Of a stretch of DNA of 64,000 nt, positions 24,641 through 36,399 are shown piece by piece (within the stretch, counting starts at the first letter, position 1; each line of letters starts with the position of its first letter). The notes under the pieces were generated by a model. The model made no database searches. It was not told the origin of the DNA and saw nothing but the letters and a program-made list of their open reading frames with translations. This DNA comes from Camelus bactrianus (Eukaryota > Chordata > Mammalia > Artiodactyla > Camelidae): positions 63,849,501 to 63,913,500 of the forward strand of contig NC_133544.1 in NCBI RefSeq assembly GCF_048773025.1, given 5' to 3'. Both the position numbers and the translations under genes were made by a program.

Positions 24641-26651
24641 AGTGGACATGACGGGATTGGAATCTAGCTAATCTCAACTGTTCATTTTATTAAATGTGAT
24701 TTCAAGTATATACAAAAGTGTGCAGGACAGAACAGTGAAGCCCAGGGACCTATGGCTCAGTGGTGTCCGTTATGAATTCACGGCCAGCCTTGTATCATGC
24801 ACCCCCCACCACATTTACTCATGCTGAAGTTTTTAACTCCCAAGAAGCATAATGTTTTGTGTTTGGTTATTTTAGGGAATATCTCTAAGTTTTTATTTTT
24901 TTAAAAAAACAGCTATCAGCACACTTTAAATTAATAATAATTCCTTAAAGTCCAGTATCCAACACGTGTTCAAATGTCAATTCCTTGAGTTTCATTAAAT
25001 CACCTCCACCGAAGGGCCACATACTGTGAATGACTGATAAGCTAATTAAGCCTCTTCTTGTCTACGGGCTCCTCATTCCCATTTATTCCTTGCTCTTATA
25101 GTTGAAAAATATCAGTTTGTCCTGGAGAGTTTTCCACACTGTGGACGTGGTTCATTGGATATTTCTGACGCGTTTACTATGTCCCCGTCCTTTGTGCCTC
25201 CTGTAATTGGCAGCTGCATGTAGAGAGCGGTGCCTTCCTCCATCGGGTAAACCAGAGACAAAGCTGGTCCCACTTCTTGAGGAAGTTGTTTGATTGAGTT
25301 GCGATTTCGAGTCCAGCTCATCTGTCTCTCTCTGCTTGGAAATGCTGAGGATGAAGGAGTCACAGAAGAACGATGGTGTGAGCGCAGGGGCTTCCACCCC
25401 ACATCAGAGGAGAGCACAGATCTGACACTGAACTGTTCACTCCCGAGGACATCTGACTCTGATGGAAATTTTACTTTTTATTAAAGAAAAAGACTCTTTT
25501 ATCATGAAATAAAGTGGCCTGATTTTTAAGGATGACATGTCAAGGGCACTAGGCTGCTGAACCTGAATCATATTGTCTGGAGAAGGTGGGGATGAGGGCA
25601 CACACAGCAGAGGATGTCGGTGGTGGACAGGATGCACTCAGGGCAGAGAAAAGGCAACTGATACGTGCAGTGAAGTGAAGCAGGATGGCGGTGGGCTGAG
25701 CTCATTTGTATCCCACGTAACGTGTACCTGATATCTACTTGCATTCCTTCTTTAAAAGAATACAGTTGTTTGGGTCCAGATTATAAATGTGTCATCTAAG
25801 TGATTCAGGAACCGGAAGAGTTCTTTGAGGGAGCAGTAGATTTTTATTTATTTATCTCTATTTCTAATTTTAAGTTGCAGAACTTTGCTGTATTTGATTT
25901 AAGTTAAACTCCACCCGAGGACACTGGAAGAACTTTGCAGCAGAGGTACCTTGTGCAAGGGCAGAGGCTCTGAGTTGTGGGGTAAGAGGGTGACTAATTC
26001 GGGGGAGCCCCTAAAGAGGAAGAATTGTGAAGAAGCAGCAGGGCTGCAGCTGGTGGCCCCGGTCCGCTGCCCCACCCACAGGGGCTGGAAGAGCCCTCAC
26101 CTGTCCTGCTGGTGGTGACTATTTCGTATCCCCAGCCCCCTCCCCAGAGGCTCCCTTTGCTGCAGCTTCTGGGTATCCGCCTGTCCGTATTTGATGGGCT
26201 GGCAGCCTGACTTGGATTGTCTGCAGTAAAACTCAGCAAGACACACAATCCTGCTCTGAGTTGCATAAACAAGGGACTAGTCTCAAGATCACACATGCGT
26301 CCATGAACAATGCACCCGGGGAAGTTTCATTAACAGGTTGTGAAATGTTTCAGCATCTACCAACTGAACTGCCGATCCGAGTTAGTGACACGTCACAGGA
26401 ATCCTATGCTGTCTCTGGGCAAGAGGGTGGGCTGAAAGCAGGCATTTCTAGAAAAGATCGTGTAGGTTTCTTTTTCCAGTTTTCCTCCCCAAGTTCCTCT
26501 CTGTAGAGCAATCCCAGCTTTCCAAGATTCTTGGCTCTGAGCATCACAGCTGGCAGGATACTGAGGGTGCCTCCAGCACACAGAACAATGGAGAGAGAAA
26601 ATAGCAGCCACTCCCAGGCCCGCCCACAGCCAGACCCCACCTGCGCCTCTG

Positions 26652-26690
26652 GGTTTGTGTTCAGCTCCCCCTGCAGCCCCTCTCACTGTG
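26652..26690 (-). other. 23-RSS of TRAV18 copy 2
   Basis: Heptamer CACAGTG, 23-bp spacer with CTGCAGGGGGAGCTGA, nonamer ACACAAACC (better than in copies 1, 3 and 4). Confidence 0.9.
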
Positions 26691-27163
26691 TCGCTCAGAG
26701 CACAGTAGTACACGGCCGAGTCTGACGTCTGCACAGACGGTTTCTGCAGGTGGAAGGTCCTGTTACTCTTAACAAGAGTTGCCTGAAAACCTTGATGCTC
26801 GGGCCTCGGGTTTGCAGCGGAGCCCTTCAGGAGGAGCTGAGGAGCTTTGTTGACATACTGCACATACCAGAAAAGGTAGGCATCTGAATAAGTGCTCTGG
26901 TAAGTGCAGTTCAGGATCAAAAGTGCCTCCTCTGGGAGAGTGACTGGGACTTCAGTCTGGGTCACTGAGTCTCCACTGGTTCCCCCTAAAAGAGAATCAC
27001 CTTGTTATGTTAGAAATGCACAGAAGGAGGGTTTTCTGCCAGAGAAGTAAACTAAAAGTTAACTATGATTATAAGAATATGAAAAATCATTAACATTTAC
27101 AGTAAAATGTTACTTACTGTATAATAAGAAGATCAGAAGAATTGGGTGAGTGGCAGAAAGCAT
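26691..27163 (-). CDS. TRAV18: TRAV18-like V segment, copy 2, intact
   Basis: T-cell receptor alpha V segment. Leader exon 27118-27163 reads MLSATHPILLIFLLY, donor GTAAGT. The V exon is 26691-26985 after a TAG acceptor, begins GTSGDSVTQTE and ends CALS. First cysteine in ILNCTYQ, FWYVQY tryptophan and YYC cysteine are present. It is very similar to copy 1 in coding, intron and flank. The reading frame stays open through the RSS for about 100 more codons to 26,393. Those codons would be lost on V-J joining and could be translated only from unrearranged transcripts. Confidence 0.9.
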
Positions 27164-27364
27164 GTTGGCAGAGGAAAATTGTCCTTGCTCCCCGGAATAC
27201 AGCAAATCTAACAGCTCTAGTCTCCAACTGGATGTTATAGAAACTCCTCACTCAGAAAGTGAGAGCCCCTCTCTGCACAGCTAGTCATCTGTCTTGTGGC
27301 CACAGAGGCAGGCAAGTCAAACCAGCGCCTGAAGGCAAACAGGAACCACGTCTGAAGGAAGCCC

Positions 27365-27376
27365 GCCCTCTGGTGG
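27365..27376 (-). promoter_or_regulatory. CTCF-like motif upstream of TRAV18 copy 2
   Basis: The minus strand reads CCACCAGAGGGC, an exact fit to the core, at the same distance (about 200 bp) as in copy 1. Confidence 0.55.
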
Positions 27377-29959
27377 TCCTCCGACAAACTGCACCACAGC
27401 AGGTCTGATCTCCTCCTAACAGCTGGAGAGATGATAACGGGGAATCAGCCAGGACCCTAAGAATAGAGCCCTAGACAATGCTTCGGGCAATACTCAATTA
27501 TTTCAATTATTTTCTACACGGTGCAGGTATCTATAGCTTCCCAAATAATCTCAGGCACAACTTCAAGTGGAATAGTCTGGGGTCTCTTCCTTGCATATTT
27601 CTCCACGGTTCCCCATGGTCCGGGAAGGCTCCCTCTGCCTAGAAATTCCTCGGTACTCTGTTCTCATCCTTTACCTGAATTAGTTCTACTCATCTCCCAG
27701 GTCCCAATCAACATGTCATGGAGGAAACGGGATCTACTGCAGTTCTCAAATAATCTCTGGTTAAATGATATGGGCTTTGTCCCCCAACATCAAGGAGTGA
27801 TACATTTGTAAGATACAATAATAATAAATTACTCTGACTTACATTTCACTGACACAGAGCTGAGCTTCCAACGAGAAAACTGGACAAAATCAATGAAACC
27901 ATTTTTGGACACTGGACTTCACAGAAAAGCACAGAGATAAGGAAAACAGATGAGGTGAGTCGTGACATTGCTCCGCTTTCTCCATGGAAGCAGTTTCTAG
28001 GCACCAGTGCAGGAGGGACTTACCAAAAAGAGCCCAGCCATCTCCCTGTGGGATTGACACAGAGTACAGTTTGGGGATCCCGAAGCACCTCGAATGTGTG
28101 GACCAGGGGACCAGGGAGGAGGGATGTGTACAGAGAGAGAGATAATTGCAGGGGGGTCATTCTGAATCTCTGGCTGAGTGCTGATCTGCAGCATAAGTGA
28201 GACCACTCACTGAGTTCAGTAAATCTCCCTGACAGGGGCTCCTCGGGGCTCCCTGGACCACACTTGGGTGACAGCAGGCTTACACGTTTCGCCTTAGGAG
28301 GGACAGGTGACCTTGCTTACGTAACTTGGTTCATGAAACACCATCTTTTAACTTCTTGTCACATCCTTGTTTTAATCCAACTGAGTATTTTCTTTTAGAA
28401 AGTCAGGTTTAGGTGCTTAATAGTATTAGCCAGGCGCCCTTCACTCGAGGGGCGTGTGTGTGCGTGATCAGTCTCCTATTTTTTTGTTTATTAGAGAATT
28501 CAGGAACCTCGAGGGAAAGCACTGGTTACTCATTGCCTGTCAGCATGTTTGTCTAGTTGCCAGTGAAATTATTTATGCTAGAGAAACAAAACCCGCAGAA
28601 GATTTAACAGGGTCATCTTCATAGCCTGTTAATTCTCCAAGATTGTGTTTAGTTCATGCAAATTGTGATTGTATTACGGAAGTCCAAACACTGTACCCTG
28701 CTCACAGAAACTATTTTAAGTCACGGGGACGCTGTTGGGGCCGACAGCTGTGACGCTCCCCTGCAGAGGCTCTCAGGGCAGTGCTGTGAATCTAGTAACA
28801 TTGGCTCTAAGTCAGTTGAACACAAGAATCATATTTTTCAAAGGATAGATATTCACCTACAAAGACTTCTCACCAGGTAAGAACTTTATTTTAGCTCTTA
28901 CTCAAATTAGGGTCTTGAGCAGAGTTATCAGGCTGACAAGACTCCCTGGCTCAGCAGATCGCCCAGCTGCTCTCACACTGCTGTGCAAGTTCAGGAATCC
29001 CTAAGCGCAAGCGTTTGTTCTGGAAACGTACAGAGTTACCCACGGTGTGTGATCCTCTGTCAATAACACATAAAGGAAAACAAGATGTGATTCTTATCTC
29101 AAATTCCTTTCAGTCGTGTGAGGAGCAGGTAAATAAAACAAATTCTCCTGCCTGCATGTAGCAGTCAGGGCCCAGGCACGTGGAATGAGGGTCATGTTAG
29201 AAAAGGAGAACTGATGGATATCACTGGGCGAATAAAACCTCCTCGAATGTCTTATTTCCAGTGTTTATGTTTCTTGTTCTTCCATCTCCCTCTCCCCTTC
29301 TTAGGCCTTTTTATCAAGATGTTTAACCCCGAATGCTCAGGTGTCCAAAACCCAGTGTATAGGAGTTCAGAAGGCAGCCTTTACTTTCAGATTGGGTGTA
29401 CAGACAATGCGTTGTTAGGTAAGGATGGTGACTACGTTCTTCAGAACTATTGTAACCATTAAATTGCTACAACTATTAAAATCTGCATTTTAACAGTTGT
29501 GCCTATAAATGATGAAATGACAATGATCTGGTGTCTCAGCTACATCTCCTACAACCAGCAGGAAAACAGATGTCTCTTCTCGCTGCTGTGCCCCACATTG
29601 TGCTTCCAGAAGGCATGGTCCCAAGAGGTGTAGACAAGAGTCGAGCCTTCAGAGATGCAGAGAGGATACTCTGTGATGGGCAGGACTTTAGCAGAGACAC
29701 AGATCAGTGACCAAAAAGGCACCACAACCTTGCTAATGAGAAGACGAATGTTGAGATGCTTCCTGCTTTGAGAATGAGTGACACTCTCCCCTAGTTTCTT
29801 GGAGTAGGTGAAAAGCTTCCCCCACTCCAAGGCAGCTTGCATTTAAACTGAATATGAAATGAGAATATTCTCCTCACGAATAATTATCTCACCCATGGGA
29901 AATTAATTCCTCAACCAATCATATTTCAGATAGATCGAAAAGTGCTTAGATACCCTTCA

Positions 29960-31256
29960 AACAGGTTAGTAGCCTCCACTTGAGTGCAACATACACTCAG
30001 CACATGGAAGGTACTGTTCTGTGTAGCTGGACAGGAGAGAAAAGGCAGAGGGAAGGGGACAAGGATAAACTCATCAGCAAAATGGTTGTTGTTAACGAAT
30101 GATTTCATATCATGCCTCTTGAGTCACAAAACTGCCAAGGATATGCCAAGGCATCAACGGTAGGGAAAAATACACTTATGTGTGTACACAAATTAGCTGT
30201 GGGTGTCTGTAAGCAACACCAAATTCAGAAAATTCTACTTAGTGCCTAAATACAAGAATTCTTGTCAAAAGTCAATATATGTAATTTTGAAATATCCCCT
30301 CCTCTTCCAGACAGCATCTATTAATTATTGGTGGAAATTGGGGTAAGGAAAACCCTAAAAATATATACTTTTGGAACCAAAGAATTATTAAAAGCAAGAG
30401 AAATCCTATTAAAAATACCAGCATGTACACCAGAGACTGACACATTGTAACTGACTATACGTCAAAAACAAAAAAAAAACCAAAACTCAAGTTTCTGGGC
30501 ACTGGGAAACAGTCAGATTTCTAAGGAGCGCCAACCTTGGAATTACATCAGTTACTAATATAAGGCATTGACCACTCAAGTGTCTAAGACAGGAATTTAG
30601 TACCATAACTTGAACAAAAATTCCCCAAAGTTGAGGAAGTTAACTGAGCTAGCTATTTATCTGGATTATCAAAATCAAACTAAAATATTTACCATTTACA
30701 GAAAAAATAAAATAAAAATTTCTCAGAAGCATAAAAGAAATAATACCAGCAGACTTCAATCTCCGCTGGTGTCTGTTCTTCGATCATAGTCAGTAAACTC
30801 CGCATCCGTCAGTGCTGGGGAGCCGGGTCTCACTGCCCTAGTTACCAGTCCATGAGAACACACATTTCCAGTAAGACCAGGTCCATCAAGATTTTAAAGG
30901 TTACTGCTCTTAGTAAATCAGTCTGTTTAAGGCAAAGGTGGAGACAGCCCTGCTTTCTTTTTATCCTCACTCTCAGCTTTGACTTGAAAACCCTAGAAGA
31001 TCTTGAAGCCACTAAAATCCATCCTGCTAACACTAGAGTTAAGGCTTTTTAAATAGTGAGAAACGTGCCCCTAGGTTTTGTTTTGGCACAAATTATTCAC
31101 GTGCCTAGAAACTTCCACATTGTATTGACATCACACCTGTATTGACTAATTGTGTAAGAAGAATTTGTTTTAATTAACTTATACTAGAGCAGAACAGAAA
31201 GTGCTGAGTCCTGCGCTCTCAGTGAGCAGACATACTTGCCACATCAAGGTTTTGTT

Positions 31257-31289
<33 letters not shown>

Positions 31290-31820
31290 TATTTGTAAAA
31301 TATGGTCATGTCTCTGTTTTGTGCTTGTTTGGTGTGGAGAAACTGGGGACTTTTTACATTTGGGTTCCCAGTGAACAAGAGTCCAAGTGGCCTCCTCCTT
31401 TTATAAACAGACAGCTGAATGTTTCCTTGGTCACTGAATCGGACCCACTTCAGAAGGCTCCCTGGCATAAATGCCATGATAAAAATAATACGCAGGTTAC
31501 ACAGTCAGGGCCAGGTGCAGGGTCCAGGCTTTCTCATAGCCCAGATCCTCCAGTCCAGAATTGGGATCATTATTTAGTGTCTGTAAAGAGCTGCTGTGAC
31601 GACGGGAAGATGGTGGACACGTGTCAGCCCCGTGCTAGCAAGACACACCGCGTGCGCAGTGCTTGCTGCTGAGGCTGCTCTGACCCGCAGCGCCCCTGAC
31701 AGAAGAAACAGCTTGTCAGGACGCTCCTCTCACTGAACCGACTTAGGCAGCTGCATTTCTGGAGCAACCACGAGGGAAGGAAAAGTCAAGGGAAGAGAGA
31801 ATAAAGTCACTGAAATTGGA
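29960..31820. other. Segment private to unit B
   Basis: Not shared with units A or C. A short L1 3' tail lies at about 30,421-30,480 (ACACCAGAGACTGACACATT). A pure T run at 31,261-31,288 suggests the tail of a minus-strand retroposed sequence of unknown source. No gene seen. Confidence 0.5.
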
Positions 31821-32257
31821 GTGTCTGAAGGTGAAACTCAGCAAGACCCACAATCCTGCTCTGAGTGGTGTAAACAAGAGACTAGCCTCCAGTTACACAT
31901 TTGTGCATGAACAATGTGCCCTGGGAACTTCCATTAACAGGTTGTGAAATATTTCAGCAAGAACAACTGAACTGTCATTGATCAGAGTTAGCGAAACCTC
32001 CCCGGAGCTATGTGCCTTCCCTGGGAAAGAGGGTGGGCTGAAAACACGTATTCCTGGAGAAGAGCTCTTAGGTTCCTGTTTCCACTGTTCTTCCCCCAGT
32101 TCCTCTCTGTAGAGCAATCCCAGCCTTCCAAGGTTCTTGCCTCTGAGCATCACAGCTGGCAGGACACTGAGGGTGCCTCCAGCACACAGAACAATGGAGA
32201 GAGAAAATAGCAGCCCCTCCCAGGCCCGCCCACAGCCAGACCCCACCTGCGCCTCTG

Positions 32258-32296
32258 GGATTGTGCTCAGCTCCCCCTGCAGCCCCTCTCACTGTG
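32258..32296 (-). other. 23-RSS of TRAV18 copy 3, weak nonamer
   Basis: Heptamer CACAGTG and 23-bp spacer as in the sister copies, but nonamer GCACAATCC, with the central A run interrupted by T. This may lower recombination. Confidence 0.85.
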
Positions 32297-32769
32297 TCTC
32301 TCAGAGCACAGTAGTACACGGCCGAGTCTGACATCTGCACGGACGGTTTCTGCAGGTGGAAGGTCCTGTTACTCTTAACAAGAGTGGCCTGAAAACCCTG
32401 ATGCTCAGGCCTCGGGTTTGCAGTTGAGCCCTTCAGGAGGAGCTGAGGAGCTTTGTTGACATACTGCACATACCAGAAAAGGTAGGGATCTGAATCAGTG
32501 GTCTGGTAAGTGCAGTTCAGCATCAAAAGCTCCCGCTCTGAGAGAGTGACTGGGACTTCAGTCTGGGTCACTGAGTCTCCACTGGTTCCCCCTAAAAGAG
32601 AATCACCTTGTTATGTTAGAAATGCACAGGAGGAGGGTTTTGAGGCAGACAAGAAAACTAAAAGTTAACTAGGATTATAGGAAAATAAAAAATCATTAAC
32701 ATTTACGGTAAGGTGTTACTTACTATATAATAAGAAGATCACAAGAAGTAGGTGAGAGACAGAAAGCAT
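32297..32769 (-). CDS. TRAV18: TRAV18-like V segment, copy 3, intact coding
   Basis: T-cell receptor alpha V segment. Leader exon 32724-32769 reads MLSVSHLLLVIFLLY, donor GTAAGT. The V exon is 32297-32591 and ends CALR. It differs from copies 1 and 2 mainly at the start of the V domain (VTLSERELLMLNC) and in CDR1 (TTDSDPY), where variation changes ligand contacts. The canonical cysteines and tryptophan are kept. Two control signals are weaker than in its sisters: the RSS nonamer and the upstream CTCF-like motif. The frame stays open past the RSS to 32,068. Confidence 0.88.
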
Positions 32770-32961
32770 GTTGTAAGCGGAAAATGATCCTTGCTCCCTG
32801 GAATACAGCAAATCTAACAGCTCTAGTCTCCAACTGGATGTTACAGAAACTCCTCACTCAGGAACCCTTTCTGCACAGCAAGTCCTGTGTCTTGTGGCTG
32901 CAGAGGCAGGCAAGTCAAACCAGCACTGAATGCAAACATGAACCACGGCTGAAGGAAGCCC

Positions 32962-32973
32962 GCCCCCCGGAGG
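32962..32973 (-). promoter_or_regulatory. Degraded CTCF-like motif upstream of TRAV18 copy 3
   Basis: The position homologous to the motif in copies 1 and 2 reads CCTCCGGGGGGC on the minus strand, with the CCA and the central AG changed. Confidence 0.35.
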
Positions 32974-33939
32974 TCCTCCAACAAATTGCACCACAGCCAG
33001 GTCTGACCTCCTCCTGATAATAGCTGGAGATGATAAAGGGTAATGAGACAGGAGCCTGAGAAGAGAGCCCTAAACACAGGTATGCTTGGGGCATAGTCAA
33101 TTATTACTTCCAAAATTCTGCATGGTACCTCTATAGCTTCCCAAGTAATCTCAGGCACAACTTCAAATGGAACAGTCTGGGGACTCTTCCTTGCATATGT
33201 TTCCATAGATTTCATGGGTCAGAGAAGGCTCTCTCTGCCTAGAAAGTGTGCCCTATTCTGCTCTAGTCCTTTACCTGAATTAGCTCTAACCATCCCCCAG
33301 GACTCAATCAATATGTCACAAACATCATCTAACATATTTTTCAAATAATCTCTAGTTGAATGTTCAGGGTTCCCCACCCCTCATAATCATGGACTGACGC
33401 ATTGGTAAAATACAGTTTAAAAAAAAACTATGACTTTTTTTTCTCTAATAAAGACAGAGTTCATCCTGCAAGTAGAAAATTGGACAAGTTAAATGAAATC
33501 AGTTTTGGACATTGGATAACAGAGATAAGGATAAAAATAAAGGAAATAGGTGATGTGAGCCCTGACATTGCCCAGTCACCTTCACCAAAGCAGGTTCTAG
33601 GCACCAGTGCAGGAGGGATTTATCAAAAAGAGCCCAGCCATCTCCCTGTGGGATTGACACAGAGTACAGTTGGGGGATCCTGAAGCACCTCGAATGTGTG
33701 GACCAGGGGACCAGGGAGGAGGGATGTGTACAGAAAGAGAGATAATGGCAGGGGGTCACTTTGAATCCTGGGCTGAGTGCTAATCTGCAACACAAGAGAG
33801 GACACTCACTGAGCTCAGTAAACCTCCCTGACAGGGGCTCCTTAGGGCTCCCTGGACCACACTTGGGTGACAGCAGTCTTACATGTTTAGCCTTAGGAGG
33901 GACAGGTGACCTTACTTAGGTATTGGTTCAAGAACACCA

Positions 33940-34080
33940 GCATTTTTAGAATTGAAATATTGTCAATTACTTTGTGTCAATTTCTGGTGTACAGCACAAT
34001 GTCCCAGTCATGCATATACATACATACATTCATTTTCTTATTATTTTTCATTAAAGATTATTATAACATATTGAGTTTTT
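33940..34080 (-). mobile_element. LINE-1 3' fragment, antisense, private to unit C
   Basis: Reverse of the L1 3' UTR (CAATTTCTGGTGTACAGCAC), placed between sequences that are adjacent in units A and B. It therefore arrived after the duplication or was lost from the others. Confidence 0.65.
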
Positions 34081-34789
34081 TTTTTCTTAACTTCTTGTCA
34101 CATCTTTGTTTTAATCCAACTGAGTCTTTTCTTTCAGAAAGTCAGGGTTAGAAGCTTAATAACATTAACCAACCTCTCTTCACTCCAGAGGCACATGTAA
34201 GATATTGATTTGTCTCCTGTTTATGTGTTTGATTAGGGGATTCAGGCATTTGAATGGAAAGCACTGTTTGCTCAGTGTCTGCCAGTTTGTTTGTCTGGTT
34301 TCCTGTATAATCATTTGTGCTCGTGAAACAAAACCAACAGAAGGTTTAACAGGGACATTTTCATAGCTTGTTATTTCTCTAGGACTGGGTTTACTTTATG
34401 CAAAGTATGATTGTATTATTTTAAGAAGTCAGAACATTGTTCTCGCCTGTCAGCTAATATGAAAAATACAGCTTAAATTATCTAGTCAGGGGGATTATCG
34501 TGGCCCTGCCTGGGCCCCGAGAAGAGCATTTTATGTTGACCATCAGTCACCTGCTCTTCTCTGTCGGGGCCTGGGGCTTGTCTGGGCAGGGGCTCTGTGA
34601 ATGGGGACATTGACCACAAGACATCTGGACCCGCAGGGTGACCTTCAAGCAATGACCAGATGTCCCTGTCTCTTCAGTGAACCTTGGTTCTCTTCTTGAA
34701 AAACTAGTAAAGGGGCAGCTTGTGTTATAAAAAGAGGACATGATCGAAAATCTGATGTAGGTTCTGGAAGCAACTCTGTCTTTTTCTAT

Positions 34790-35050
34790 TAATAATGGTT
34801 ATCATGGATTGACTCCCTGCTGTGTCAAGATGTAATGCTCAATACTTGTGTTAAATTTTTATTTAATTTATATGTAAAAACACCTGTGTGTTTACATATA
34901 ATTTGTTTATAATAATTTAAAATATGTAGAGATGTAAATCATTTTCTTTTGTTTTATTCATACCTCCACGAGTTAGGTCCTATTATGACCACTGTGCACA
35001 CCAGGAAGCTGAGGCACAGACAGTCAGAGATGCTTCCAAAGTCCCGCTGC
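34790..35050 (+). mobile_element. MIR-like SINE, unit C
   Basis: Counterpart of the unit A copy. Carries the MIR-like phrase GAGGCACAGACAGTCAGAGA. Confidence 0.5.
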
Positions 35051-35202
35051 AGCGCAGAAGACAGGGTGGAATCTAGCCAATTTCAACTGTTCACTTTTAT
35101 TAAAGATAATTTCAAGTGTCTACAAAAAGTGTACAGGACAGAACAGTGAAGCCCCAGGAACTCACTGTCCAGTTGCAGTAATTAGTAATTCATGTTGGAT
35201 TG

Positions 35203-35582
35203 TATCATTTATACCCAACCTATACTTCCTCATCACACATTTTTAAAAATCCCAGCTAGCATATTATTTTCTCATTGGTTATTTTAGGGTATATCTCTAA
35301 GTGTTCATTTTTCAAAACACAGCTATCATCACACTCAAATGTAATATGAATTCCTTGATATTATCCAGTATCCAACATATTCAAGTGTCAATTATCATTT
35401 ATACCCAACCTACACTTCCTCATCACACATTTTTAAAAATCCCAGCTAGCATATTATTTTCTCATTGGTTATTTTAGGGTATATCTCTAAGTGTTCATTT
35501 TTCAAAACACAGCTATCATCATACTCAAATGTAATATGAATTCCTTGATATTATCCAGTATCCAACATATTCAAATGTCAAT
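35203..35582. repeat. 190-bp tandem duplication
   Basis: Two head-to-tail copies, 35,203-35,392 and 35,393-35,582, differing at only about three positions. The matching stretch of unit A is single. Confidence 0.92.
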
Positions 35583-36399
35583 TATCTTCATTTATTTGAT
35601 TCAAATCCACCTACAGGCCACATACTGTGAATGACTGATAAGCTACTTAAGCCTCTTCATGTCTATGGGCCCCTCACTCCCATTTATTCATTGTGCTTAT
35701 AGTTGAAAAATAATCAGTTTTGTCCTGTAGAGTTTTCCACACTATGGACTCGGCTCATTGCATATTTCTGATGAGTTTGCTGAGTTCCCTGTCCTTTGTA
35801 CCTCCTGTAATTGGTGGCTGCATCTACAGAGCAGTGCCTTCTTATATGGGGTAAACCAGAGACAAAACTGATGCTACTTCTTCAGGAAGTTGTTTGATTG
35901 AGTTGCAATTTTGAGTGCAGCTAATCTTGTCTCTCCATTTGGAAATGCTGAGGATGATGGAGTCACAGAAGAACGATGGTGTGAACCGAGGGGCTTCCAC
36001 CCCACCTCAGAGGAGAGCACAGATTTGACACTGACTCTTCACCTCCAAGGACATCTGACTCTGAGGGGAAGTTTCGCTTTTCATCAAAAAAGGGACTCTT
36101 TTACTATGAAATCAAGTGGAATGGCTTTTAAAGATGACATGTCAGGGCACTAGGCTGCTGAACCTGAATCACATTGTCTGGAAGAAGGTGGGAATGAGGG
36201 CAAACACAGCAGAGGATGTAGGTGGTGGACAGGAGGCACTGAGGACAGAGAAAAGGCAACTGATACATGTAGTGAAGTGAAGCAGGATGGGGGGAGGTTC
36301 GTACCTAATGTTTACTTTCATTCCTTCTTTAGGATACATTCCTTCTTTTAAAAAAATACAGTTGTTCGCATCCATATTAGAAGCTGTGTAACCTAAGTG

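Larger units (their letters stand above)
20439..26634. repeat. Tandem duplication unit A (TRAV18 copy 1)
   Basis: Direct-repeat unit holding TRAV18 copy 1 and long shared flanks. It contains a LINE-2-like piece near 21,400-21,550, a block at 22,480-23,950 shared with unit B, and a block at 24,030-26,400 shared with unit C. Homology starts abruptly just 3' of the copy 1 RSS. Confidence 0.85.
26634..32240. repeat. Tandem duplication unit B (TRAV18 copy 2)
   Basis: Direct-repeat unit similar to unit A from TRAV18 copy 2 to about 29,950. From there to about 31,820 it carries different sequence, including a T run at 31,261-31,288, before the 3' flank of copy 3 begins. Confidence 0.85.
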
